Below the pieces are notes generated by a model, which saw only the letters and a list, made by a program, of their open reading frames with translations, was not told where the DNA came from and did no database searches. 64,000 bases of DNA, taken from assembly GCA_021325595.1 (NCBI GenBank), contig JAJPGX010000013.1, positions 1 through 64,000 on the forward strand, read 5' to 3'. Origin of the DNA: Nitrososphaerota archaeon. Lineage in GTDB: Archaea; Thermoproteota; Nitrososphaeria; Nitrososphaerales; Nitrosopumilaceae. A program made the position numbers and the translations under genes. Shown here piece by piece: positions 9,721 through 17,037 of this stretch. The first letter of the stretch is position 1; every line of letters begins with the position of its first letter.

Positions 9721-10320
9721 ATGGCTGAAACACAAAATCTTTTGTTGTTTAGAAAATGGGATCTTTCAAACATTGAGATAAAAGATCCGGGACTAAAAAA
9801 CGTCATATCTTTGAAAAAAGAGGTGATGCCATTGTCATTTGGGCGTTCTGCTCTAAAAAGATTCAACAAGGCAGATGTAAACATAGTTGAAAGACTGACA
9901 AACAAAATATCTCACTTTGGTAAAAAATATGCAAAAAATACTGGTAGAATGGGCGGCAAAAAGATTGTTGCAATTAATACAGTAAAAGCAGCATTGGATA
10001 TAATTCACTTAAAGACAGGAAAAAATCCAATTGAAGTTCTAGTTAGGGCAGTTGAGCACTCGGCTCCAAATGAAGATACTACAAGAATAGTTTAAGGTGG
10101 AACAGTATACCACGTATCAGTGGACGTGGCTCCACTTCGAAGAGTAGACCTTGCACTGAGATTTATCGCAGAAGGTGTAAGAGACGCTTCATTTTCAAAC
10201 CCAAAAGCAATTGAAGAAAACCTGGCTGAGCATCTCATATTGGCAGCATCAAATGATATGAGTGCTCCTTCCGTAAAAAAGAAAAACGAGCTAGAAAGAA
10301 TTGCAATGGCATCACGATAA
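9721..10320 (+). CDS. rps7: 30S ribosomal protein S7 (uS7), interrupted by an in-frame TAA
   Basis: The frame from the ATG at 9721 encodes S7, but codon 125 (10093-10095) is TAA. The same frame then continues with unmistakable S7 sequence, [23 protein letters not shown], to a second TAA at 10318-10320. The full reading would be 199 codons, a normal archaeal S7 length. The position is usually Tyr in the pattern RIxYGG, so one base change (TAT or TAC to TAA) explains it. S7 is essential, so the options are a sequencing or assembly error, a recent mutation in a subpopulation, or stop-codon readthrough. I see no reason to treat the halves as two genes: the second half has only an internal GTG and no ribosome-binding site. 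Confidence 0.85.
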
Positions 10321-10326
10321 AAGATA

Positions 10327-10341
10327 ATTTTTATAAAAATT
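10327..10341. terminator. Possible convergent terminator between rps7 and tRNA-Gln
   Basis: An AT palindrome, AATTTTTATAAAAATT, carries a T run on both strands in the 24-base gap between two convergent genes. T runs of this kind terminate archaeal transcription. Confidence 0.35.
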
Positions 10342-10379
10342 AGATAGCCCGAGGCAGATTCGAACTGCCGTCCCCAGGT

Positions 10380-10394
10380 ATCCTCTCATAAGAT
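10380..10394 (-). other. Canonical 37/38 intron of tRNA-Gln
   Basis: These 15 bases lie between the purine after the CUG anticodon and the last loop base. This is the standard archaeal position cut by the splicing endonuclease. Confidence 0.75.
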
Positions 10395-10414
10395 CCAGAG
10401 CCTGGAATCCCTAG

Positions 10415-10430
10415 CCCAAAAATTGTTTGG
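10415..10430 (-). other. Non-canonical D-loop intron of tRNA-Gln (boundaries uncertain by 1-2 bases)
   Basis: The insertion CCAAACAATTTTTGGG folds on itself (CCAAA/TTTGG around CAATT). It is flanked by TCTAG and CTAGG, which pair with each other as an outer helix, with TGG as a three-base bulge. This is a relaxed bulge-helix-loop motif of the kind spliced in archaeal tRNAs. Confidence 0.65.
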
Positions 10431-10528
10431 CCACTAGACTATCGGGCTACCAAAACCTGTGATATTTGATGAGAATATAATTATTAGCTTTGAACCAGAT
10501 ATTATTTACAAAATTAGTTTTCCCAATA

Positions 10529-10645
10529 TCATTTTTGAGTATATCCATCATATTTATGAGAATGAGCCTTTTTGAAGTGTCTGTCTAATCTTATAGCATC
10601 ATCAAATAACATTCTGCATTCTTTGCATTTGAAATTGTTATTCAA
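10529..10645 (-). CDS. Small C2H2 zinc-finger protein (38 residues)
   Basis: The minus strand has a TTG-initiated frame of 38 codons containing CKECRMLFDDAIRLDRHF followed by KKAH. This is a complete C-x2-C-x12-H-x4-H finger with the hydrophobic spacing of classical C2H2 fingers. The start is supported by an AT-rich TATA-like block (TTTAATTTATTTTA, 10665-10678) about 20-33 bases upstream, consistent with a leaderless mRNA. Single-finger mini-proteins are known in archaea and may bind DNA, RNA or protein. The target here is unknown. The gene is below common length cut-offs and easily missed. Confidence 0.68.
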   Translation of the reverse strand: MNNNFKCKECRMLFDDAIRLDRHFKKAHSHKYDGYTQK

Positions 10646-10664
10646 TTGGTTTTATGTATACATA

Positions 10665-10678
10665 AAATAAATTAAATA
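10665..10678 (-). promoter_or_regulatory. TATA-like element for the zinc-finger gene
   Basis: Minus-strand TTTAATTTATTTTA ends about 20 bases before the TTG at 10645. No ribosome-binding site is visible. Confidence 0.4.
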
Positions 10679-10739
10679 TGTTGCAAATATTTTCAGTATT
10701 CGCAATCTTACTCTAGTAAAACTTACAAGATTTCAAAAC

Positions 10740-11012
10740 ATGGCTATGTTGATGGTAGATTACAAAAAAGTTCCTCCTGATGTCTATTATTCCGTTAAAG
10801 GATCGTTACAACGTGACTATATCCAATCACGATATCCTTCCTATCATGAATCAATGCTTGATTCATTTGAGATAGTGTCTATTGATGGTAAGATCTCTGT
10901 TTATTATTACAAGGACGGCACCCTAAAAATAGAAGGCGAACAATCCAATCCATCTTATCGTAGAATAATCAAGAGAGTAAATGGATTGATATCAAAAAAG
11001 GATTACATTTGA
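10740..11012 (+). CDS. Hypothetical protein (90 residues)
   Basis: I do not recognise this protein. It is small, soluble and Tyr/Lys-rich. Its second half alternates strand-like and helix-like segments (KISVYYYKDGTLKIEGEQSN, then YRRIIKRVNGLI). The pattern 'strand, DGTLxIxG, helix' loosely recalls TBP-like or RNase HIII N-terminal domains, but this is only a resemblance. Alternative starts are the ATGs at 10746 and 10752. It ends 73 bases before the preferred start of the next, exported protein (or 22 before the alternative TTG), so the two may be co-transcribed. Confidence 0.6.
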   Translation: MAMLMVDYKKVPPDVYYSVKGSLQRDYIQSRYPSYHESMLDSFEIVSIDGKISVYYYKDGTLKIEGEQSNPSYRRIIKRVNGLISKKDYI

Positions 11013-11085
11013 AAATTTTCAATTCTTTCCAAAGTTGCACAATGATTATAACGAGGTAAAAGGGAAAAATTACAAGGGCATCACT

Positions 11086-11661
11086 GTGGGAAAAAAATCA
11101 GAAAAAGAATCCAAGGAAAAACAAGATAAGGGATTATCCAACAAATCAAAAGGAAACAACAAGTTCATTGTAATTGGTATAATTGTAGCAATTATTGCCG
11201 CAATTGCAGTTGTAAGCTACAAACTTGATACCAATACCATTGATACCGCTTTTGCAGCAGTTGATGGAATACCATGTGAAACTCAAGAATATTCTACATA
11301 TCACATACACGCACACTTGGATGTTTTTGTTAATGGTCAACGCAATACGGTTCCCGCTGGAATAGGAATACCTCAAAACAAATGCTTGTTTTGGTTGCAT
11401 ACTCACTCATCTGATGGAATAATTCACATTGAATCTCCAAAGGAACGCCAATTTACACTAGGTGAATTTGTAGATATATGGAAAGCTACTGGTTCCCCAC
11501 TACCTCCAAGTAACGGAGATCCAATAATATTTGTAAATGGTGTTCCGGTAACTACGAAGTTACAAGATACTGTATTGAACGCACACGATGAAATTGTTCT
11601 TGCATATGGCGGTGCTCCCCCCCAAGTGCCGTCATTCTACCAGTTTGCAGAAGGTCTTTAA
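11086..11661 (+). CDS. Membrane-anchored His-rich exported protein
   Basis: From GTG 11086 the protein has 191 residues: a Lys/Glu-rich cytoplasmic head, one membrane helix (FIVIGIIVAIIAAIAVVSY), then an extracellular domain. That domain carries YHIHAHLDVFVNG and FWLHTHSSDGIIHIESP, six histidines in two short clusters, which suggests metal binding, possibly copper. I recognise this pattern from uncharacterised proteins of ammonia-oxidising archaea and some bacteria, but no function is assigned. A TTG at 11035 would add 17 residues. The start is uncertain. There is no cysteine pair or enzyme motif apart from isolated Cys residues. Confidence 0.7.
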   Translation: MGKKSEKESKEKQDKGLSNKSKGNNKFIVIGIIVAIIAAIAVVSYKLDTNTIDTAFAAVDGIPCETQEYSTYHIHAHLDVFVNGQRNTVPAGIGIPQNKCLFWLHTHSSDGIIHIESPKERQFTLGEFVDIWKATGSPLPPSNGDPIIFVNGVPVTTKLQDTVLNAHDEIVLAYGGAPPQVPSFYQFAEGL

Positions 11662-11679
11662 CAAGTTTTGAAAACAAAA

Positions 11680-11994
11680 TTATGATATTAATGATGAAAG
11701 ATCTACGTTTGAACGAGCACATTTGCAATAAACATGTTTCTTACTTTCATATTTGAAATGCTTCTTGCCTGTATTATCAATAGAACCTGAAATTTTAACA
11801 AGATTTATCTCGTTAAGTTTCCGAAGTTCACGATATACTGTAGTAAGTGACATTTCACAATCCTTGCTAATCTCATACGCGCTCTTTGAAGAATCTGTAG
11901 TTGATTTTAGTATCTTTGCAGAATTTTTGTTGGAGACAATCTTTAACAAATGTTCTGGAACTGCGCCATTGACGTCATCTGAGATAGTATTCAT
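11680..11994 (-). CDS. Winged-helix transcriptional regulator
   Basis: This 104-residue protein has a clear winged helix: LLKIVSNKNSAKILKST, then a recognition region SAYEISKDCEMSLTTVYRELRK and the wing LVKISGS...KKHFKYES. It is related in pattern to ArsR-like and other small archaeal helix-turn-helix regulators. A CKC pair near the C terminus (VYCKCARSN) and one further Cys could sense metal or redox state, which is an inference. A GGGGGAT sequence just before the ATG serves as ribosome-binding site. Targets are unknown. Confidence 0.75.
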   Translation of the reverse strand: MNTISDDVNGAVPEHLLKIVSNKNSAKILKSTTDSSKSAYEISKDCEMSLTTVYRELRKLNEINLVKISGSIDNTGKKHFKYESKKHVYCKCARSNVDLSSLIS

Positions 11995-12057
11995 ACAATC
12001 CCCCTTACTAATGAGATAATCTGGTATTTAAAATACTACTTTGATTTTCAATGTTTT

Positions 12058-12378
12058 TTATTTGGTACTAGCTTCTTTAACCGCAGTGGCATAATCACAA
12101 TTTGCTCTAAGCCTCATGTATGGAATTAATCTATAATGAATCGAGTATAGATCATTTTCTTTGTATAATATCCCCTTTAAAAGCAAAGAAACAAAACCAC
12201 CAGCGATTCTAGATGATGGCAAGTTTAATTCCTTGCATATCTCATCACGTTTTTTCTTGTATTGTTGTATTGTAAAACTTATAGAATTTAATTCCAAAAC
12301 CAATGGCCACATGACTTTCTCCCACACAAATCTTCTGTTTTGTGTGGCAGAGGCATACTTGCCTTTTTCTTCTAGCAT
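12058..12378 (-). CDS. Conserved small protein of unknown function (106 residues)
   Basis: I do not recognise this protein. It is mostly helical: FVWEKVMWPLVLELNSISFT, then ELNLPSSRIAGGFVSLLLKG and a YRLIPYMRLRANC segment. The central 'helix, SSRIAGGFVSLLLKGIL, YxENDLYSIH' layout resembles a winged helix, so DNA binding is possible but unproven. It follows the regulator at 11680-11994 in the opposite transcriptional sense of the next gene, and no operon partner is evident. Confidence 0.55.
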   Translation of the reverse strand: MLEEKGKYASATQNRRFVWEKVMWPLVLELNSISFTIQQYKKKRDEICKELNLPSSRIAGGFVSLLLKGILYKENDLYSIHYRLIPYMRLRANCDYATAVKEASTK

Positions 12379-12417
12379 TGATAACGTTCAAAAGTTGATG
12401 TCTTAATTTAACAGTTG

Positions 12418-13116
12418 ATGCAGTCCAAATTAGAAGAATCACTAGACTTACTAAACAAAGACTGGAAAATTGAACCAATTATTCGAGACTTTATTTTGGG
12501 CAAACGAAATGACATCTCTGATTTTCAAATAAAGGTAAATGACGTAATTTTTCATATTCCGTATCTAAAAAATGATGATGGCTATGTACTATGGAAGTGT
12601 TACTGGCCTGATTGTCATAATTGTTGTAATAGACAAGGAAGATTGCCTCTTACAAGTAATGATCTGATAAAAATAAGCAGGAATCTAAAGTATGACAAAG
12701 TATCTGATTTTATAAAAAAAGAGACCAACACTACATCTTGGCAAGAAAATGGACCAGCAGGAAGTTCCATAACAATGACCATGATAAACCTCAAGCGCAA
12801 ACCAGATGAAACAGAAGCAGAAGATGGCACCCATATTAGATGCAGATTCTTAGATGAGAAAGGATACTGTGGATTGCATCCTACAAGGCCAGGCGTTTGC
12901 TATCTGTACCCATTCTCATCATGGCTTGAAAATGAAAGAGGAAAGGCAAGGGTTCATTCCACTTTCCAGTTTACAGGTGATTGTCCAGGTTTTTACTTTG
13001 CAAAATCAATTGATGAAATGAAGGAAATTCTCCAAGAATATTCTAAAACAATCTATGACTATACCATGGAATCAAACCGAACCACTAGGGAGAACTTTGG
13101 TTCAGTAAGTTTCTAG
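12418..13116 (+). CDS. YkgJ-family cysteine-cluster protein
   Basis: This 232-residue protein carries the YkgJ signature: CYWPDCHNCCNRQGRLPLT near residue 60, then CRFLDEKGYCGLHPTRPGVC and a final CPGF. The eight or so cysteines in this family probably bind an Fe-S or zinc centre. The biochemical role is not established (formerly UPF0153). I chose the ATG at 12418 over an adjacent TTG at 12415. Its 3' end overlaps the convergent reductase gene by four bases. Confidence 0.85.
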   Translation: MQSKLEESLDLLNKDWKIEPIIRDFILGKRNDISDFQIKVNDVIFHIPYLKNDDGYVLWKCYWPDCHNCCNRQGRLPLTSNDLIKISRNLKYDKVSDFIKKETNTTSWQENGPAGSSITMTMINLKRKPDETEAEDGTHIRCRFLDEKGYCGLHPTRPGVCYLYPFSSWLENERGKARVHSTFQFTGDCPGFYFAKSIDEMKEILQEYSKTIYDYTMESNRTTRENFGSVSF

Positions 13117-14123
13117 GCCTTGGCAACCTTCATCATGTCTGACATGTGAATTTCCATGCCAAATCTTTTCTCATTTTTCTTCATGTATCTGTAAATTGCT
13201 AACAAATCCATGAAGCTTTTCATAACTCCAAATTTGTTGTTCATCTTGTTTCTTACAAATGATAACACTTTTGAATAAATTGCAAATTTTTCGAGCACTC
13301 TTTTTCTATAAAGTTCATTATTTCCCAATGTATCAACAAAGATATCTCCACATGTCATGCTTGGTATGATGCCTTCTCCCAAAAGCGGGTATACGGTACC
13401 TATGGATTCTCCAACCCCTACTACCTTTCCATGATAAAATGGTTCACACAAGTCTGGAGTTGCAAGGCGTATTGGTCTTCCAACTGTCTTGACTACTTTG
13501 CCCCCATATTTTTCTAAAAATGAATTAGTTTCAGTTACATGGTTTCTGTTCTTGTCGCCTGCACCAATATGAGCCATGTTTTTTCCTAGTGGGAAATACC
13601 AAAAGTATCCACTTATTGAAGAAAATGGCTTGAGATAAAAGTCATCAAAGGGGACTCCGTTTTCATAAACCACTTTGTGTTGAAAAGTTGGAAGATGAAA
13701 ATCTTTTGTAAGTCTTGGAAGGTATGACCGGTGAAATCCAGTGGAATCTACAATCAAATCAAATTCTGATTCCAGGTTTTCTAGTTTTGGAGCCACTCCA
13801 TAGTTTATCTTGCATCCTTTTGCCATGTCTTTTATCAATCCTATTTTGTTGTAGGTACAAAGACCCATCAACTTGATAGAAAATCTTTCAGAGTTGTTCA
13901 TGTCAATGTACATGTTTTTTCCGTCATGTATCACATAATCATTAAAATCAAGATCACATTTTTTTGCAAATTCTTGCATGGGAGCCTTTGAGGTGCCCCA
14001 AGCACAGATGGAGTCATGGTTCATCTCTGTAGATCTTTCAAACCCTATTACTTCATGCTCTTTTTTTAATCGTGCAAGTAGATATGCACCTGCTACTCCT
14101 ATACCAACTATAGCTATTTTCAA
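13113..14123 (-). CDS. FAD-dependent oxidoreductase, geranylgeranyl-reductase-like
   Basis: From TTG 14123 this is a 336-residue flavoprotein. The N terminus has a Rossmann FAD motif (IAIVGIGVAGAYLL), and GVGESIGTVYPLLGEGI near residue 240 matches the second FAD-contact region of the geranylgeranyl reductase/PHBH-like family. Such enzymes saturate isoprenoid chains of archaeal lipids or of quinones. The substrate here is unknown. A TTTTTATT element 26-31 bases before TTG 14123 favours this start over TTG 14138. leuS lies upstream on the same strand. Confidence 0.8.
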   Translation of the reverse strand: MKIAIVGIGVAGAYLLARLKKEHEVIGFERSTEMNHDSICAWGTSKAPMQEFAKKCDLDFNDYVIHDGKNMYIDMNNSERFSIKLMGLCTYNKIGLIKDMAKGCKINYGVAPKLENLESEFDLIVDSTGFHRSYLPRLTKDFHLPTFQHKVVYENGVPFDDFYLKPFSSISGYFWYFPLGKNMAHIGAGDKNRNHVTETNSFLEKYGGKVVKTVGRPIRLATPDLCEPFYHGKVVGVGESIGTVYPLLGEGIIPSMTCGDIFVDTLGNNELYRKRVLEKFAIYSKVLSFVRNKMNNKFGVMKSFMDLLAIYRYMKKNEKRFGMEIHMSDMMKVAKA

Positions 14124-14165
14124 GTAAGCTTTTACCAAGAATTACCTAATAAAAAGATGTGTCTG

Positions 14166-17033
14166 CTATTCAATTAGAATAGCTGGCTTGTAAGGTCTTG
14201 CAGTTCTTGATTTGTTTTTTGGATCATACTTGTCTGTATCTGATTCTGCAAACACTTGTAATGAAATTCCAAACTCTTTTTGTACCAGGGATGATAGCTC
14301 ACTGAGAATCTTTTTTTCATCAATTGAGCCAATCTTATTTTTTGCCTCTCTTCCGTCTTGTGATTCTGACAAAATATCGTTCACTGTTTTTTTGACAAAG
14401 TCTGGATCTTTTTTTATTTCCTCAGTCTCCTTGTTTGCAATAAGTGATTTTATCATAGAACCGATATTTACATCACCACTGATTACTTTTGATAATATCC
14501 TCTGGTATGCTTTTGTTTTCCATGGTGATGCAGTATAGATTGTAATCTTTTTTGGAGTTATTTTTGTCACCTTTACAATATTTTTGATATCTTCAAGGGT
14601 AGATCTAAGTAGTGTCTCTGACTGAATTGATTCCAAATCCACTTTTCCTTCATTGTATTGAGGCCAGGCAGTTTTTGATGCAAGGTTAGTGTTTCCCAAA
14701 TTATGCCACATCTCTTCTGCACTATATGGTGCAAATGGTGATAACATGGATGCCCTTGCAGAAAATACCTCATGTAGTATGCCTGAAGTATTCTTTCTAT
14801 TTTTTGCTTCAATTCGTTTTTGATACCATTGCAAGTCGGAATCTAGCTCATACAAAACATGATGCAAGGCCTCACGCAATCTCATTTTTTCCATAGAACT
14901 AGTCGTTTTTGATACAAGTTGTTGTATTCTGCTTAGAATCCATCTATCTTCAATCTCAGGATTGGGTGTTTCGGAGGGTTTGTATTTTGAGCATTCTTCT
15001 ATCATTGATTCTAATTTACTCTTTATCCCCCTTACTGCTTCATGGTTAAAGTCTGCATCTTGTAATAATTCGGCTGAAATCAATATTGCTAGTCTTATTG
15101 AATCTGCACCATGGATTCGTATTGCATCTCTTAGTGGAATAATGTTACCAAGTGATTTGGACATCTTCTTTCCATCCATCAGTACGGATCCATTTACTAC
15201 GATTTCTTCTGGCCAATACTTTTTTGGAAATATTGCAATGTGGTTGAAAATGAAAAACGTCAAGTGATTCGGAACAAGATCTCTACCAGAATGTCTTGCA
15301 TCTACTGGATAAAAATAGGAAAATTCATTTCTTATTTTATCTATAATTTCAGGTGAAATATTACAAGATGAACTAACTGAGTTTACATTTCCTATTCCAA
15401 GAAAGATGTAATCAAAGAACTGGTCAGACAGGTTTTCTGCAACAAGTTGTTTGTTGTTTACATATTTTGATATTGTGTAATACGCCATGTAAATTACAGA
15501 ATCTGACAAACTTTCAATTATCCAGTTTTTGTCCCAGGGAAGCTTTGTACCAAGTCCATGTTGTCTTGCACATGCCCTTTCTTTTAGCCAATCCACCACA
15601 TTGTTAAACTCATGTCTTATTTCTTCAGGCAAGATCTTCATTTCATTTATCCAAGAATGAACTTGTGTTTTCCAGTCTGCATCAGAGTAATTGAGAAACC
15701 ACTGATTGTTGAGTAGCTTTACCACACACTCTGCACCACATCTGCACCTGACAGGCGTCTCATTTAATTCAAACATGGTATCAGCATTTCCACTCTCAAG
15801 CATCCATTTTTTCACCTCCTCTTTTGCTACAGTGACGGTTTTATTTGCAAACTTGCCAGTATTTTGTTTTAGTTTGCCACTGTAGAATTCTTTGTTATAG
15901 ATCTCCTTTGTGGCCTCTTCTAATTTGGGATTGTTCTGGTTATCAATTCGAAGTTTTTTTATGACATCTAAAGATGGAATATCACTATATCCATCTGTCT
16001 GAATTATGGAAATTGCTTGTATGGATTGAAGTGGTATCTGGGGGTATCTTGCTGATTCTTTTTTCAAGTCTTCTAATGCTTGATAATCAAATGGTGCGTG
16101 CGCAGGAACTGACATTACTATTCCTGTACCATTTCCACTCTTGACAAAAGTAGCAGGTAACACAAACACTTCATCACTTCGTTCTGGAACTTTGGCTTTT
16201 TTACCAATAAGTTCCTTGCCTGATATGATGCCTTGACGAATAATTTTTTTGTTTAAAAATTCCAATTTTCTTGCACATTCTGAACTTACAATCCAAGTTT
16301 CATCATCTACTCCAACTATTTTATATTCGAAAGATGGATTGACCCAAAGATTTGTTACACCAAAAATTGTTTCAGGTCTAAGTGTTGCAGTAGGTATGAT
16401 GTATTTGTCATACTTGAATTTGATAATCGTATATTCTGTAAAGCTTGGCTCTATATCTCCTAATGTATCATGTTGTGATACTGGATTTTGATCTTTTGGA
16501 CACCATCCAACTGGATGTGTTCCTTGTATTACCAAGTTTTTTTCTTTTAATTTTCTAAACTGCCACTCAATGAACTTGTTATACACAGGATCAATGGTAG
16601 TAAACTCTCGGCGCCAATCAATGGAATATCCCATCTCTATCATTCCAGTTTTTATCTCATGATGGAAATAATCTGCAATCTTTACGGGCTCGGTGAATTC
16701 CTTTATCTTATCTTCAGGAATCTTGTAGATGTTACGAAACGCCTCAAGTAACTCCTTGTCGTTTTCCTGTACTCTTCTTGCCATTCCAAGTATGGGGGTT
16801 CCAGTATAGTGAAATCCCATTGGAAATAACACATTGTATCCTTGCATACGCATGAATCTTGCATGTACATCTGCAAGCGTGTATGTTCTTCCATGGCCTA
16901 CATGTTGTGGTGAGTTTGGATATGGATATGCTACAGTTACAAAGAATTTTTTCTTGTTACTAGGATCTGCTTCAAAATCTTTTTGCTCTTGCCACTTTTG
17001 TCTCCATTTTTCTTCAATTAGGTTCCAGTCCAT
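14166..17033 (-). CDS. leuS: Leucyl-tRNA synthetase, archaeal type
   Basis: This class I synthetase attaches Leu to tRNA-Leu. The HIGH-equivalent HVGHGR follows PYPNSPQ near residue 40, and the KMSKS motif appears as GKKMSKSLGN near residue 640. A long CP1 editing insertion lies between them (TATLRPETIFG...), and Cys-rich CRCGAECV may bind zinc. I prefer the ATG at 17033 (955 residues) to TTG 17048, because GGAAAGTG lies just upstream of the ATG and the first start would overlap alaS. It lies four bases after alaS in the same direction, so the two synthetases are probably one transcript. Confidence 0.95.
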   Translation of the reverse strand: MDWNLIEEKWRQKWQEQKDFEADPSNKKKFFVTVAYPYPNSPQHVGHGRTYTLADVHARFMRMQGYNVLFPMGFHYTGTPILGMARRVQENDKELLEAFRNIYKIPEDKIKEFTEPVKIADYFHHEIKTGMIEMGYSIDWRREFTTIDPVYNKFIEWQFRKLKEKNLVIQGTHPVGWCPKDQNPVSQHDTLGDIEPSFTEYTIIKFKYDKYIIPTATLRPETIFGVTNLWVNPSFEYKIVGVDDETWIVSSECARKLEFLNKKIIRQGIISGKELIGKKAKVPERSDEVFVLPATFVKSGNGTGIVMSVPAHAPFDYQALEDLKKESARYPQIPLQSIQAISIIQTDGYSDIPSLDVIKKLRIDNQNNPKLEEATKEIYNKEFYSGKLKQNTGKFANKTVTVAKEEVKKWMLESGNADTMFELNETPVRCRCGAECVVKLLNNQWFLNYSDADWKTQVHSWINEMKILPEEIRHEFNNVVDWLKERACARQHGLGTKLPWDKNWIIESLSDSVIYMAYYTISKYVNNKQLVAENLSDQFFDYIFLGIGNVNSVSSSCNISPEIIDKIRNEFSYFYPVDARHSGRDLVPNHLTFFIFNHIAIFPKKYWPEEIVVNGSVLMDGKKMSKSLGNIIPLRDAIRIHGADSIRLAILISAELLQDADFNHEAVRGIKSKLESMIEECSKYKPSETPNPEIEDRWILSRIQQLVSKTTSSMEKMRLREALHHVLYELDSDLQWYQKRIEAKNRKNTSGILHEVFSARASMLSPFAPYSAEEMWHNLGNTNLASKTAWPQYNEGKVDLESIQSETLLRSTLEDIKNIVKVTKITPKKITIYTASPWKTKAYQRILSKVISGDVNIGSMIKSLIANKETEEIKKDPDFVKKTVNDILSESQDGREAKNKIGSIDEKKILSELSSLVQKEFGISLQVFAESDTDKYDPKNKSRTARPYKPAILIE

Positions 17034-17037
17034 GCTT

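Larger units (their letters stand above)
10345..10448 (-). tRNA. tRNA-Gln (CUG anticodon) with two introns
   Basis: Read on the minus strand, a 7-bp acceptor stem AGCCCGA/TCGGGCT with discriminator A encloses a T arm (GGCAG-TTCGAAT-CTGCC) and an anticodon stem CCAGG/CCTGG. The anticodon loop holds CTCTGG, then 15 extra bases (10380-10394), then A, so a canonical 37/38 intron interrupts a CUG anticodon loop. A second insertion of about 16 bases (about 10415-10430) sits in the D loop. Removing both leaves 73 bases with a normal D arm (GTC...GAT, loop containing GG). CCA is not encoded. Confidence 0.88.

Noticed and set aside
10120-10320. Separate small gene starting at GTG 10120
   Set aside because: It is in the same frame as rps7 and is plainly the C-terminal part of S7, separated only by the TAA at 10093-10095.
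10740-11012. Toxin of a toxin-antitoxin pair
   Set aside because: Only a loose fold-like pattern; no antitoxin-type partner, no catalytic motif, and the neighbour is an exported protein.
10449-12414. Mobile or horizontally acquired island among the unknown genes
   Set aside because: No transposase, integrase, repeats or attachment duplication; base composition looks like the rest of the window, and a tRNA is present but without a fragment copy nearby.
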